Assembly: GCF_001611675.1 (NCBI RefSeq)
Contig: NZ_CP014766.1
Coordinates: 1,860,001-1,924,000 of the forward strand
Reading direction: 5' to 3'
Origin: Pontibacter akesuensis
GTDB taxonomy: Bacteria; Bacteroidota; Bacteroidia; Cytophagales; Hymenobacteraceae
Length of the DNA stretch: 64,000 bases
Made by a program: the position numbers and the translations under genes. Below, in pieces: positions 1-9,619 of the stretch. Every line of letters starts with the position of its first letter. The stretch's first letter is position 1. Below the pieces are notes generated by a model. It ran no database searches and had not been told where the DNA came from. It worked only from the letters and a program-made list of their open reading frames with translations.

Positions 1-2755
1 CCTGACCGGTACAAACCTCCGTTTGGGTGGCGGTGATGGTGTTGTTGCGCAAGGCCGGTGTCACCAGTATCTGAAGCGCGGCGCTTGTATCGGCCGCACA
101 GCCCGCCGATCGCACCACACGGCGGAACCAGGTTGTGCGCGCCAGTCTGCCGGCCACAAAGTTCTGGCCGCTGTTCGTTCCGGCTGCCGGATTAAAGCCT
201 GCCGTGGCACTGGCCGTGCTGCTTAGCCAGAGGTACGTATAAGTGCCACTGCCGCCGGTCGGCTGTGCGCCTGTTATTATGTCGGGAGCTGTGCCCGTAC
301 AAACTTGGGGTGTTTCTGTGCTGATGGTATTATTTTCCAGCGCCGGATACAGGATGATTTTTACCGGGGCTGAAAAAGCGGTACAGCCTCCTGAGGTTAC
401 GGACCTGCGGAACCATACTTCTCCCTCGCGCAGCGCCCCTGCCGGTATGGTATAGTTAACATCGTCGTTTGTGCCGGGGGCACTGGCAAAGCCTGTCTCT
501 GGTCCGGTGGTACTGATCTCCCACATGAAGGTATAAGGCCTTCCGGCTCCACCCGTAGGTTCGGAGCCCACAAGCGGGGCTGGTGTATCGCCGGCACATA
601 TTTCCTGTGAGGCAGGGCTGATGGTGTTGGCACTGGCTGGCACGGGATCTACGGCGACGATAGCCACCGGATCGCTTATACTTTCCGCACAACTACCCGA
701 GAACACCAGACGCCTGAACCAAGTGTTTCCCGAAACCGGTGCCGAAGGCGTATAATTCTGCGTGTTGTTTGTTCCAGGCGCTGCCCCGAAACCGGCGGTA
801 GGGCCCGTGGTGCTAATCTCCCAACGGTAGCGGGGGGGCGCACTTGGGTCACCGCCCGTAGGCGTGCTGCCGGTAAGCACCGGTGGCACATCACCCTTGC
901 ACAGGTTCCGCACCTGCTCACCTGCTACTTCTATGGTGTTGTTCGAAATGCCCGGCACCACCTCAATCGGAATGGCCGTTAAGGGGCTGATGCATACAAT
1001 ACCGTTAGCCGTATCGATGGCCGCCACATAATAAGTAACGTCAGCGGAAAGCGTTGGCGTGGTAAAAGACGCTCCGGTGGTTATCGGGGCGGCACCCGCC
1101 ACATTTGTGTCGAACCAGGCGAAAATTGGTCCGGGGCCCGTCGGTGTAAGGCGTACAGTATCTCCCACACAGGCCACACCCGGTGCCTGCACAATGGGAG
1201 CGGCCGGCTGCTGCAGAATCACAACTTCCTGCACGGGCGCCGGCTGCCCCTGGTAAATAGAATTTGAGCTACCGCACTCGTTTATGGCCTCCACGGCCAC
1301 CGTGTACCTGCCGGGGGTGGTAAAGTTATACTTGTACTGGAAGGTGTCGGAGGTAAACGTTCGGGTGGCGCTCGTTGGGCCAGTGATGGTTATCTTGACG
1401 GTTATGTTCTCTCCCAGGTTTTTATCGACAAACAGGCCGCCGCCCATACCACCGCCGGGCCCACTGCTGCTATAGTCAATCTCGGTGGGACCGCAGGAGG
1501 TAACACTGGCCGGCACCTGCACCTGTGGCCAGCCCACTACAATGCCTTGCGAAGTAGTATCAGCGCCACAACTATTTTCCACGATCTGCTGAATAGTGTA
1601 AACTCCGGACACGGTAAACTGCAGCTTCGGCTCTTTCGATGTGGAGTCGCCCTCTATAAAAGTCCATCCCTGTTTCGGTTGCACCGACCATCGGTAGGAG
1701 AGCCCTCCGCCTTTGGCACTGTCCGCCAACGTCACATTTACGGGAACACAGGGGGGCATCTGGGTTTCTTCTACCCGCTCTTTCATGGCGATGCCGAAGT
1801 TAGCCTTGGGGTCCTGGTTATATTTGAATATTTGGGTACTGGTTACTTCACAGCCGTTCCTGTTTACCGCGCGGATTCTGATTTCATAGTTTCCGAGGGT
1901 ATCATAAGGCTCGGCTTTGAGCGGAAAAGGACTTGGCGATGCAGGATAAACGGATTCTCCGGCACCGTTACCCCAATCTACATAGTATGTCCTGATATCT
2001 GACAGGTAGGGCGCTACCGTAGTGTTAGTCAACTCTACCACGATGGATGTGTCTTTCGGGGCCACATCATCCGGAAGACATACTTCGAAGTTGCTCTTTT
2101 CAGTGAAGGAGATCTCGGGTGTCTGCAGTACCGAAACCGTTTGCGTGGCTACAGACGTACACCCGGTTTGTTGATTTATCGCGGTCACAGTAACGGTAAA
2201 GTCCTCTATGCCCGTACCGGCAGATTTAAAGATCCGGGTAACTGTCTCATCTCCTACCGTGCGCACCAGCGGCGAGCCATCACCAAAGTTCCACTCGTAC
2301 GCCACACCGCTCAACTCCGGTGCCCGCAGGTTGAAGGTCACCTCATCGCCAGCGCACAGGTTTCCCGCACTGGCATCCGGGCTGGTAGAAAAGGCCGGTG
2401 CTACCGGCGTAGGATTGTAGGTGATGGTCAGTTGGTTTGATGTTTGAGTAGGATCTCCCCCGCAGTTGTTTACTCTTGCAATAATATAGTAGGTGCCGGA
2501 TTGGCTCACGGAAATGGTACTGGAGGTGTTTCCCGTCTGTACGCCATCCCTGTACCACTCGTAGGAGACGATGTTTTCACCCACGGTGGCAGTTAAAGTA
2601 GTTATCTCTCCCGCACAAAAGTTCACCTTGCCGTCTGTTGGCCTGACAATCACATCACATGGGGCAGCTTGAAGAAAGTTACTGCCCGAAAAGCCGAGCA
2701 GCAGGAAAAGGAGCGCAAAAAGGGAATAGAAACGCTTAGGTAGAAGAAGATGCAT
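1..2755 (-). CDS. Secreted PKD/Ig-like surface protein, C-terminus beyond left edge
   Basis: The frame is open from ATG at 2755 to the left edge (about 918 codons) with no stop, so the C-terminus is missing. Residues 1-31 form a signal peptide: a Lys-Arg n-region, a Leu/Phe-rich core and a cleavage site near LQAA. An Ig-like domain follows (about 40-120), then PKD-like domains with WNFGDG near 153 and YVDWGNG near 257. From about residue 580 there are three tandem Ig-like repeats of roughly 95-105 residues, each with CxGxxP near its start and WFRR near its end (about 676, 779 and 873). Such proteins in Bacteroidota are usually exported adhesin- or gliding-type surface proteins, often T9SS cargo. 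The T9SS tail would lie outside the window, so that is inference. Codon use is typical of the neighbours. Function is otherwise unknown. Confidence 0.8.
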   Translation of the reverse strand, partial: MHLLLPKRFYSLFALLFLLLGFSGSNFLQAAPCDVIVRPTDGKVNFCAGEITTLTATVGENIVSYEWYRDGVQTGNTSSTISVSQSGTYYIIARVNNCGGDPTQTSNQLTITYNPTPVAPAFSTSPDASAGNLCAGDEVTFNLRAPELSGVAYEWNFGDGSPLVRTVGDETVTRIFKSAGTGIEDFTVTVTAINQQTGCTSVATQTVSVLQTPEISFTEKSNFEVCLPDDVAPKDTSIVVELTNTTVAPYLSDIRTYYVDWGNGAGESVYPASPSPFPLKAEPYDTLGNYEIRIRAVNRNGCEVTSTQIFKYNQDPKANFGIAMKERVEETQMPPCVPVNVTLADSAKGGGLSYRWSVQPKQGWTFIEGDSTSKEPKLQFTVSGVYTIQQIVENSCGADTTSQGIVVGWPQVQVPASVTSCGPTEIDYSSSGPGGGMGGGLFVDKNLGENITVKITITGPTSATRTFTSDTFQYKYNFTTPGRYTVAVEAINECGSSNSIYQGQPAPVQEVVILQQPAAPIVQAPGVACVGDTVRLTPTGPGPIFAWFDTNVAGAAPITTGASFTTPTLSADVTYYVAAIDTANGIVCISPLTAIPIEVVPGISNNTIEVAGEQVRNLCKGDVPPVLTGSTPTGGDPSAPPRYRWEISTTGPTAGFGAAPGTNNTQNYTPSAPVSGNTWFRRLVFSGSCAESISDPVAIVAVDPVPASANTISPASQEICAGDTPAPLVGSEPTGGAGRPYTFMWEISTTGPETGFASAPGTNDDVNYTIPAGALREGEVWFRRSVTSGGCTAFSAPVKIILYPALENNTISTETPQVCTGTAPDIITGAQPTGGSGTYTYLWLSSTASATAGFNPAAGTNSGQNFVAGRLARTTWFRRVVRSAGCAADTSAALQILVTPALRNNTITATQTEVCTGQ

Positions 2756-3335
2756 TCAATCGGAGTTAAGGGTGAACTATGTGCTCAGCGTTTTATGTAT
2801 TACGAAATTCCTATATATAAAGATACACAAGCCACGAAGCCTGTGCCGGGCACAACAGCCCGTTTTGCGGCGGCTGGCCTTAGGGGAAAGCAAGTACCGC
2901 ACTGTAGCCGCCATGAAGTATGCAGCGGGCACGATACTACCTTTTACATCTATGCTAAAATCTGGAAAAGGTTACATCATAACTTACCTTTTTATAATGG
3001 CTGTTTTTATAACGGATTAACTGCGTGCAAATTGCATCATAACACAGGATAAAAAAACACTACCCAGAGCCCTAAGGCTTACTATTGCTCTTTTCAGCCC
3101 AATATTACCACTGCCGCCGCAGTGCGCCTATTGCACTGCCTGCGCAGCTTTTTAGTTTAACTCTGTGTCCGCTCATACCTCAGCGGGCCCTTTGCCTGTA
3201 AGCTGTTCAACCAAACCTGCCACCGCCATACTAACCGGAACGCCGCTGGCGGCCTGGTCTCTCCCCGCGCTTGGGCGCTTTCTTTAAACCCAATGCAGGG
3301 CGACAGGGTATACCGGGAAAAAACACAGCAGCACC
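2756..3335. other. Intergenic region between divergent genes
   Basis: A 580-bp AT-rich gap separates the leftward surface-protein gene from the rightward GH15 gene. Short frames occur on both strands but have no recognisable protein features. It should hold both promoters. On the minus strand TATCTTTA near 2820 resembles a Bacteroidota -7 box with one mismatch. No terminator or repeat was seen. Confidence 0.4.
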
Positions 3336-5153
3336 ATGGACTATCAACCTATAGAGAACTATGCCGTGATCGGCGATTTGAACACAGTGGCCCTGGTCGG
3401 CCTGAACGGCACCATCGACTTTATGTGTTTCCCCGACTTTGACTCGCCCAGCATCTTCGCGGCCATCCTCGATAACGAAAAAGGCGGCTCCTTCTCTATA
3501 CAACCCACTGCCGATGGCGCCAAGCACCGGCAGCTCTACCTCCCCGACACCAACGTGCTGCTCACGCGCTTCCTCCACGATGAGGGCATTGGCGAGATAA
3601 CCGACTTTATGCCGGTGGAGGCGCTCTTCCAGGGCAAAGAACTTATCCGGCGGGTATCCTGCGTGCACGGAGACCTGACCTTTACCATGCGCTGTGCCCC
3701 GCGCTTTAACTATGCCCGCTCCCCACACACGGTACAACAAAAAACTGCCAACGAAGTTATCTTCAAAAGTGAGGGCTCCGACAACACCACTATCCGACTA
3801 AAAAGCTCTACTCCCATACACCTAGAAGACGGCGATGCGGTAGCCACTTTTACATTGAAAACGGGAGAAACGGCCGATTTCCTGCTGGATTATATCACCT
3901 GCGATACGCCGCCGGCCACCGCTCTGGATGGCTTTGTAACCGAAACCCTTTATGCCACCATTAACTACTGGAAAGACTGGGTAGCCACCTGCAATTACAA
4001 GGGCCGCTGGATGGAGGTGGTGCACCGCTCTGCGCTGGTGCTCAAGCTGATGACTTCGCACAAGTATGGCTCTATTGTGGCGGCCCCTACGTTTGGCCTG
4101 CCTGAACAGATTGGCGGCATGCGCAACTGGGACTATCGCTACACCTGGATCAGGGACGCCTCTTTTACGGTATATGCCCTGCTGCGCCTGGGCTTCCGTA
4201 AAGAGGCGAAGGGGTTTGTGGATTGGGTGGACAAGCAGTGCGACGACATTGGGGACGCGGGCCACCTGAGTTTGATGTACTCCATAGACGGCCGGAAAGA
4301 GCTGACCGAAATAGAGCTTAACCACCTGGAGGGGTACATGGGCTCTAAGCCCGTGCGCATCGGGAACGGGGCCTACGACCAGATACAGCTGGACATTTAC
4401 GGCGAGCTGCTGGACTCCGTGTACCTCTACGACAAGTATGGCGAGCCCATTTCGTTTGAATTCTGGGATGACCTGAGGCAGCAGGTAGAGTGGGTGTGCG
4501 ATAACTGGCGCCGCGAAGACGAAGGCATCTGGGAGGTGCGCGGCGGCAAAAAGCAGTTCCTTTACTCCCGCATGATGTGCTGGGTGGCCATTGACAGGGC
4601 CATGAAGATAGCCGAGAAGCACTCGTACCCGCTACCGGAAAGGTGGCGGAAGGAGCGCGACAAGATTTTCTTCTCCATCCACCACGACTTCTGGAACGAG
4701 GAGCTGCAGAGCTTTGTGCAGTACAAGGGTGCCGACACTGTGGACGCCGCTACGCTGCTGATGCCGCTTATCAGGTTTATCGGCCCAAAGGACCCGCGCT
4801 GGCTTTCTACCCTGAAGCGCATTGAGGAAAAGCTGGTGTCTGACGCGTTGGTGTTCCGCTACCGCGTGAACGAGGAGCTGGATGGGCTGCAGGGCGGCGA
4901 AGGCACCTTCTCGATGTGCACGTTCTGGTATGTAGAGTGCCTGGCACGGGCAGGGCAGGTAGACAAGGCGCGGCTATACTTCGAGAAGATGCTGGGATAT
5001 GCCAACCACGTGGGCCTCTACGCCGAAATGCTGGGCCTGAAGGGCGAGCACCTCGGTAACTTTCCGCAGGCATTTACGCACCTGGGCCTTATCAGCGCCG
5101 CCCTAAGTATAAACGACATCCTGGAGGGAGATCAGAATAAAAAGAAAATCTAG
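3336..5153 (+). CDS. Glycoside hydrolase family 15 protein (glucoamylase/trehalase-like)
   Basis: A 605-residue protein with the full GH15 layout. The N-terminal beta-sandwich begins with IENYAVIGDLNTVALVG and GTIDFMCFPDFDSPS, and an (alpha/alpha)6 catalytic barrel follows. NWDYRYTWIRDASF (about 262-275) is the family signature. The Glu in GIWEVRGG (about 399) is the likely general acid, and the Glu in GLYAEM (about 562) just before LGNFPQAFTHLGL is the likely base. Family members hydrolyse alpha-glucosidic bonds in maltodextrin or trehalose; which one applies here cannot be read from the sequence. There is no signal peptide, so it is probably cytoplasmic. The length is normal for bacterial GH15. 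It appears monocistronic, with a convergent gene after its TAG stop. Confidence 0.9.
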   Translation: MDYQPIENYAVIGDLNTVALVGLNGTIDFMCFPDFDSPSIFAAILDNEKGGSFSIQPTADGAKHRQLYLPDTNVLLTRFLHDEGIGEITDFMPVEALFQGKELIRRVSCVHGDLTFTMRCAPRFNYARSPHTVQQKTANEVIFKSEGSDNTTIRLKSSTPIHLEDGDAVATFTLKTGETADFLLDYITCDTPPATALDGFVTETLYATINYWKDWVATCNYKGRWMEVVHRSALVLKLMTSHKYGSIVAAPTFGLPEQIGGMRNWDYRYTWIRDASFTVYALLRLGFRKEAKGFVDWVDKQCDDIGDAGHLSLMYSIDGRKELTEIELNHLEGYMGSKPVRIGNGAYDQIQLDIYGELLDSVYLYDKYGEPISFEFWDDLRQQVEWVCDNWRREDEGIWEVRGGKKQFLYSRMMCWVAIDRAMKIAEKHSYPLPERWRKERDKIFFSIHHDFWNEELQSFVQYKGADTVDAATLLMPLIRFIGPKDPRWLSTLKRIEEKLVSDALVFRYRVNEELDGLQGGEGTFSMCTFWYVECLARAGQVDKARLYFEKMLGYANHVGLYAEMLGLKGEHLGNFPQAFTHLGLISAALSINDILEGDQNKKKI

Positions 5154-5242
5154 TGGCGGGGGCAGCCTTAAAACAACTCAGCTGCTTGATCCTTGGCCGC
5201 GGCTGCCTTCAAACCTGCAGTATGGAGCATACAGCAGGAAGC

Positions 5243-5650
5243 TTACGCGTCCAGCAGCCAGTGCATGGCGTCTTTCCGGGTGGTGAAGTTCTTGAATTCA
5301 ACGGGCATGTTCATCTCCTGCTTTAGCTCGGTGGCAAGTCTGGCGGAGCGTTCTTCGCGCTTAGCGTCTGAGGTAACTACGCGGGCTATCTTCTGCAGGC
5401 GCGTGGCCATCAGGTCAGTGGCGAATTTTGAGGTAACGCTTTTATAGGCCGAGTCCTCCACCTCTATTATGGAGTTACTTGAGTCCAGCAGTAGGTTCTT
5501 AATGTCGTAGTTCCTGATGTTCTCCACGATAAGCTCCAGGCTGAAGCGCACTTCTGACAGGCTAAACTGCTTTACGTCCGGCATGCTGGTTACCAGCACG
5601 TCCGTGGCCGGGGTGTAATCAAGGGTAATAATACCGCTGTAAATCAGCAT
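5243..5650 (-). CDS. STAS/SpoIIAA-like domain protein, paralogue 1
   Basis: A cytoplasmic protein of about 135 residues that resembles the one at 44269-44670 along its length: MLI start, alternating strands, a xYDIKxLLxDxxxSxI block, then a TxxATxRLxKxARV-like helix and a C-terminal FxxxxxAxxWL. A second, more divergent relative is at 46297-46716. Single-domain proteins of this type are common in Hymenobacteraceae and are usually called STAS-like; no partner kinase or phosphatase is nearby. I place the start at ATG 5650 because it aligns with the paralogue. An in-frame GTG at 5683 would add 11 residues. Function is unknown. Confidence 0.65.
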   Translation of the reverse strand: MLIYSGIITLDYTPATDVLVTSMPDVKQFSLSEVRFSLELIVENIRNYDIKNLLLDSSNSIIEVEDSAYKSVTSKFATDLMATRLQKIARVVTSDAKREERSARLATELKQEMNMPVEFKNFTTRKDAMHWLLDA

Positions 5651-5811
5651 GTGCGTGGTTATTAAAGGGGAAGGTGAATTCACCTCTTTTCTTTCACAAC
5701 CAAAACAAAACGGACATTTATTGGCTCGCCTTCAACTCATAACACGCTCCAGCACACTCCTTGCCTAGCCACACAACTGCTGTTACCGCCTTGGGTCCAC
5801 GGCAGTGCCTT

Positions 5812-6285
5812 CTACTTCTTTTCTCTTTTAAAATAGAGCGTGTCCAGCTCATCCGCAGGTTTGTTGATATACCTTACCACCAGCTCCGTAGCAGACAGCG
5901 ACACTATCTCGAACTCAAACTGCAGGTTGTTTCTGTTCTGAAGACTACCGTAAAGTTTAAGAACCGCCATATCCTGTGTGGCCTCCCAGCCGCCGCTGTA
6001 ATACCAGTAGGAGAGCACGGCCCTATCGCTTCCCAGTACCATCCAGCGCCTGCCTGTGTAGGTAAAATCAGTATTAAATGTAAACTGATAGGTAACCGAA
6101 TCCATCAGCGCCCGCTCATTTGCCGCCGGATCGTTTGGCTGGTGGCCCACCAGATGCCCTTTGCGAATACCGTAGCAACTCCAGGTGCCGTTTGTGAGCA
6201 GTTCTCTGTCGAACTTTGGCTTTGTACTTTCATCCATGCAGCTGAGGCAAAACAGGCTGATAAGCGCAAGAAAAAAGTATCTCAT
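5812..6285 (-). CDS. Small lipoprotein, lipocalin-like
   Basis: 157 residues. The signal peptide ends in the lipobox LFCLSC with Cys16 as the lipidated residue. The mature part opens with a low-complexity linker, then TNGTWSCYGI and a series of beta strands ending in LDTLYFKREKK. The TxGxW opening is common in small Bacteroidota lipoproteins grouped as lipocalin-like. The 137-residue lipoprotein at 44842-45255 has the same plan. It probably sits at the outer membrane. No specific ligand can be named. Confidence 0.7.
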   Translation of the reverse strand: MRYFFLALISLFCLSCMDESTKPKFDRELLTNGTWSCYGIRKGHLVGHQPNDPAANERALMDSVTYQFTFNTDFTYTGRRWMVLGSDRAVLSYWYYSGGWEATQDMAVLKLYGSLQNRNNLQFEFEIVSLSATELVVRYINKPADELDTLYFKREKK

Positions 6286-6712
6286 GTGCTGCGGGTTAGG
6301 AGGTAAAAATCTTCAAAGTATAAATCATGGCACGCGCTGTATTGTTTCAATTATCTGGCAACGCCGCCAAAGTGTTGCGGTTTCGAACTGCTCTGGCCAT
6401 TCCTGCTTTCTTACAAGTATAAACTTAACGTCGTTTACTTAAAAATACTCAATAGTAGGTATTGTACGGGCGTGCTTTAAAAATTACTATTGTAATTATT
6501 TTTTGCACTTATTTTATTCTAAGCTAACTTAACCTTCTTATACGCTCCAAAAAATCCTTTGCTACTTGCCAGTAAGCATCTTCCACCTGGTGCCTTCACC
6601 AGAAGGAAGTAGACGTAGCTTCCGTTTACCGGCACCCAATTTTACCTATACGAAATCATTGTAAAAACACGCCGGCTGCAGCACCTCAGCAACGGCAATA
6701 AGGGATTACCAC
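6286..6712. other. Intergenic region, AT-rich
   Basis: A 427-bp gap between divergent lipoprotein genes. The centre (about 6440-6540) is strongly AT-rich and probably carries promoters for both sides. No coding frame, repeat or hairpin of note was seen. Two AAGTATA heptamers occur near 6315 and 6417. Confidence 0.4.
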
Positions 6713-7504
6713 ATGAAAAAACGTTTACAGTTTCTTTTGTTTTTCTGCCTGCCACTGCTGCTTGCCTCCTGCGAGAAAGGCATCTTCGACCCGGAGCCTA
6801 ACGCAAAATGCCTGGAACTTAGCCAGCAGGATGATGCCGGTTGGGTAATAGAGCGCGTGTACGATGGCCGGAAGGTAACCGAAATCCGCTATTTTCAGAA
6901 TGAGGAGCTCCGGTACTACTATGAATTTACCTACGGCAGCGACGGCCGTGTAGTGAAAAGCCAGTACGTGGACACAAGAAACAACACGGCGTACACGCCC
7001 GAAATAATCACTTACAACGAGCAGGGGAAGTGGGCGAGGTCTACTTTTAACAACGCCAACGGTACTGTGACAGAAATATCAGTGGAATATGATTCACAAA
7101 GCCAGATACAGAAAATCACCTCGGCTACAACCAAGGATGGCACGACTACCGTCAACTACACGGCCATTTATACCTGGGAGAACGGCAACAATGTGCGGCG
7201 CACCTATACTTCTCCCACACAGCAGCAGGTAGTACAGTATGCGTTTGACCTGGACCAGCATAACAAGCGGCGCAAAGAGCAGGAGAAATATGCCTTCATG
7301 TCCTTAGCGGTGGCCCACAACGAGAACATGCTACGGCACGTCTCCTCAACCACCACAACTGGCGCTACTACCGTCCAAAGCGAGACGGAGTACAGCTATA
7401 CGTATAACGACGAGGGGTATCCTACCACCCTCACCCGCTATATCACTTCTGGTGCCAACCCTGCCTACACCGCCACGACATACTTTTCTTACGACTGCGA
7501 TTGA
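6713..7504 (+). CDS. Lipoprotein with YD-like beta repeats
   Basis: 263 residues. The signal peptide MKKRLQFLLFFCLPLLLASC ends at lipobox Cys20. The mature protein is built of short antiparallel strands rich in Tyr and Thr: YYYEFTYGSDGRVV, then ITYNEQGK, VEYDSQSQI, IYTWENGN and YSYTYNDEGYPTTLTRY. This pattern resembles Rhs/YD-type or DUF4595-like lipoproteins that are frequent in Bacteroidota. It is probably exported to the outer membrane. The stop codon overlaps a possible TTG start of the next gene (7501), whose better ATG is 42 bp after the stop, so the two genes are probably cotranscribed. Confidence 0.75.
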   Translation: MKKRLQFLLFFCLPLLLASCEKGIFDPEPNAKCLELSQQDDAGWVIERVYDGRKVTEIRYFQNEELRYYYEFTYGSDGRVVKSQYVDTRNNTAYTPEIITYNEQGKWARSTFNNANGTVTEISVEYDSQSQIQKITSATTKDGTTTVNYTAIYTWENGNNVRRTYTSPTQQQVVQYAFDLDQHNKRRKEQEKYAFMSLAVAHNENMLRHVSSTTTTGATTVQSETEYSYTYNDEGYPTTLTRYITSGANPAYTATTYFSYDCD

Positions 7505-7545
7505 GCGCTGTTGCCGGCACTATCCTTCTTCACGAACCTTACACC

Positions 7546-9579
7546 ATGCGTATGCTCCGACCTCTACTTGTTTCTTTCCTGGTTATACTTCCTGCTATTG
7601 GCCTGCAGGCCCAACACCAACTGGGCCTGGCCGGCAGCAACTACGGCGGCAGCCGTTCGGTGCTCCTCAACCCCTCCTCCATTGCCGACTCGCGGCACGG
7701 GTTTCACCTGAACCTGTTTACCGGCCACCTGAGGTTTGCCAATACCTACTTTCACTATGATGGCCCTGGCGTCGATACAGAGACTTTCCTGAATGGGGAG
7801 TCGGAAAACATCCTGGAAGACGAGACCCTGTTTGACCGTTCTTACATCCGGGAGCGGCTTGATGGAAAGTCTAAGATGGCGCACTTTGGAGTTGGCCTGC
7901 AGCTGCCGTCCTTCATGCTGAAGCTTAGCCCCCGGCACAGCATTGCCCTCACCACCAGGTTCCGCACGGCCCTGCAGGCCAACAACGTTTCGGAAGACAT
8001 AGCCCGTGTGATTGGCTATGGCACGGCAAACCCCGAAATACAGAACATGCCCTTTTCCAGCAGTGAGGCCTACTTTAACACCAATGCCTTTGCAGAGGTA
8101 GGGTTTACCTATGCCACGGTGCTGCTGTCGCAGGAAAAGCGCTTTCTGAAGGGCGGCATCACTGTAAAAAAGCTGGCCGGCCTTTATTCAGCCCACTTGC
8201 TGGGCCCCGACGTAGACTACCAGTTGGGCCAGACCGCCGCGGGCGAGTCTGCTATGCTGATAGACCAGGGAAAGGCTGACTTCGGTTTCTCCCGGAGCGA
8301 GTTTGACATAGAGGAACAGGATGTGCTGGATGCCCTTACGTGGCGCGATACGCCCGGCACCGGATGGGGCCTGGATATCGGCTTCACCTACGAGCACCGC
8401 CCTGATTACGCCGACTACCAGTACACGCTTAACGGCGAGGAAAAGACAGACGCAGGCGAGAACAAGTATAAATATCGCATCGGGCTTTCACTTTTGGATG
8501 TAGGCGCCATCACCTATAACGATCCGGAGCAGGTGCGCCGCTACAACATCACCCGCCAAAACCTGGAGCTGAACGACGACACGTTTGAGGATGTGGATTT
8601 CGAGAACCTCGGGCCAACCTTGGAGGAAGCCCTGGAAGTGACGCCGGGGGAGCGGCAAACAGAGATCAAATCCGGCCTGCCCACCGCCCTTCACCTGAAC
8701 TTCGATTACCGGCTGTCTCGCCGCCTGTTCGTAAACACTGCAGTGCTGCACAACCTCCGCGCGAAGGATGCCGTGGCCATGCGGCAGTTCTCCACGCTGT
8801 CGGTTGCGCCGCGTTTTGAGGGCAGGAAACTTGAGTTGGCACTTCCCATCTATCTTACCAACAACTACCGTGACCTGAACGTTGGGGCGATGCTGCGACT
8901 TGGGGCCCTGGTGGTTGGCTCTGATAACCTGGCGGCCATGCTGGCTGGCAGCAAAGCCGTAGGACCTGATTTGTACATGGGCTTCGGGATTGGCATCGGT
9001 ACCGGCGGGCAAAAAAGAAAGCTGGAGGAGCGGGCGCAGAAAAAAGCCAAGAAAGACCAAAAGAAACTGGAGAAGGAGCAGAAGAAAGCCGGAAAAACAG
9101 AAAGTAGCGCCACTCCTGCACAAACACCAGGTGCTGTGCCTGCTGATTCGCTTTTGAATAACCCTCAAACCTCAGCTTCTGACTCTCTTGCCGTGCTGCA
9201 GCCAAATGCTCCTGAAGCCAGTGTGGCTGACGCTGCAGAAGCCAGCTCTACTGATTCTGTTAAGGGCAATGGGACAAGCACCTCTGCCGGTTCGCTTTTC
9301 AATTTGCCTGTTATTGCCCCTGCAGATTCCCTTCTGGCCCCGGCCACCGATTCAGTGCAGGTGCAGGCGGTGGAAATAAAAGAAAGCCCGGTGGCAGCGC
9401 CTCTAGAAAGCGTGCTACCAAACAGCACGTCTTCCACAATAACTGCACAACCCACTTCGGCCGGCAAGCCCACAGACGCCCCGGCTACTAGAGCAGAAAG
9501 CAAGGAGAAAGCCGTTCAGACTCCGACCACAACTGGTGCCCCTCTAAGATCCGCTCCCGTTAAAGTATCCGGGAACTAA
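7546..9579 (+). CDS. DUF5723 family outer-membrane protein with charged and Ser/Ala-rich tail
   Basis: About 677 residues from ATG 7546, which gives a good signal peptide (MRMLRPLLVSFLVILPAIG, cleavage after LQAQ). A TTG at 7501 would only add a hydrophilic stretch before it. The body (about 25-485) has the GSNYGGSRSVLLNPSSIADS opening and alternating strands of the DUF5723 family, expected to be an outer-membrane beta-barrel. After FGIGIGTGGQKRKLEE comes a Lys/Glu-rich probable helix (about 487-520). A tail of about 155 residues rich in Ala, Ser, Thr and Pro follows, with recurring ADSL, SDSL and TDSV segments. The tail is unusual for the family and ends without a sorting domain. It follows the upstream lipoprotein in one transcription unit. 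Function is unknown. Confidence 0.75.
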   Translation: MRMLRPLLVSFLVILPAIGLQAQHQLGLAGSNYGGSRSVLLNPSSIADSRHGFHLNLFTGHLRFANTYFHYDGPGVDTETFLNGESENILEDETLFDRSYIRERLDGKSKMAHFGVGLQLPSFMLKLSPRHSIALTTRFRTALQANNVSEDIARVIGYGTANPEIQNMPFSSSEAYFNTNAFAEVGFTYATVLLSQEKRFLKGGITVKKLAGLYSAHLLGPDVDYQLGQTAAGESAMLIDQGKADFGFSRSEFDIEEQDVLDALTWRDTPGTGWGLDIGFTYEHRPDYADYQYTLNGEEKTDAGENKYKYRIGLSLLDVGAITYNDPEQVRRYNITRQNLELNDDTFEDVDFENLGPTLEEALEVTPGERQTEIKSGLPTALHLNFDYRLSRRLFVNTAVLHNLRAKDAVAMRQFSTLSVAPRFEGRKLELALPIYLTNNYRDLNVGAMLRLGALVVGSDNLAAMLAGSKAVGPDLYMGFGIGIGTGGQKRKLEERAQKKAKKDQKKLEKEQKKAGKTESSATPAQTPGAVPADSLLNNPQTSASDSLAVLQPNAPEASVADAAEASSTDSVKGNGTSTSAGSLFNLPVIAPADSLLAPATDSVQVQAVEIKESPVAAPLESVLPNSTSSTITAQPTSAGKPTDAPATRAESKEKAVQTPTTTGAPLRSAPVKVSGN

Positions 9580-9619
9580 CGTTGAGGGCCATTTTACCGA
9601 AAAAGCCGGATTAATTGCG

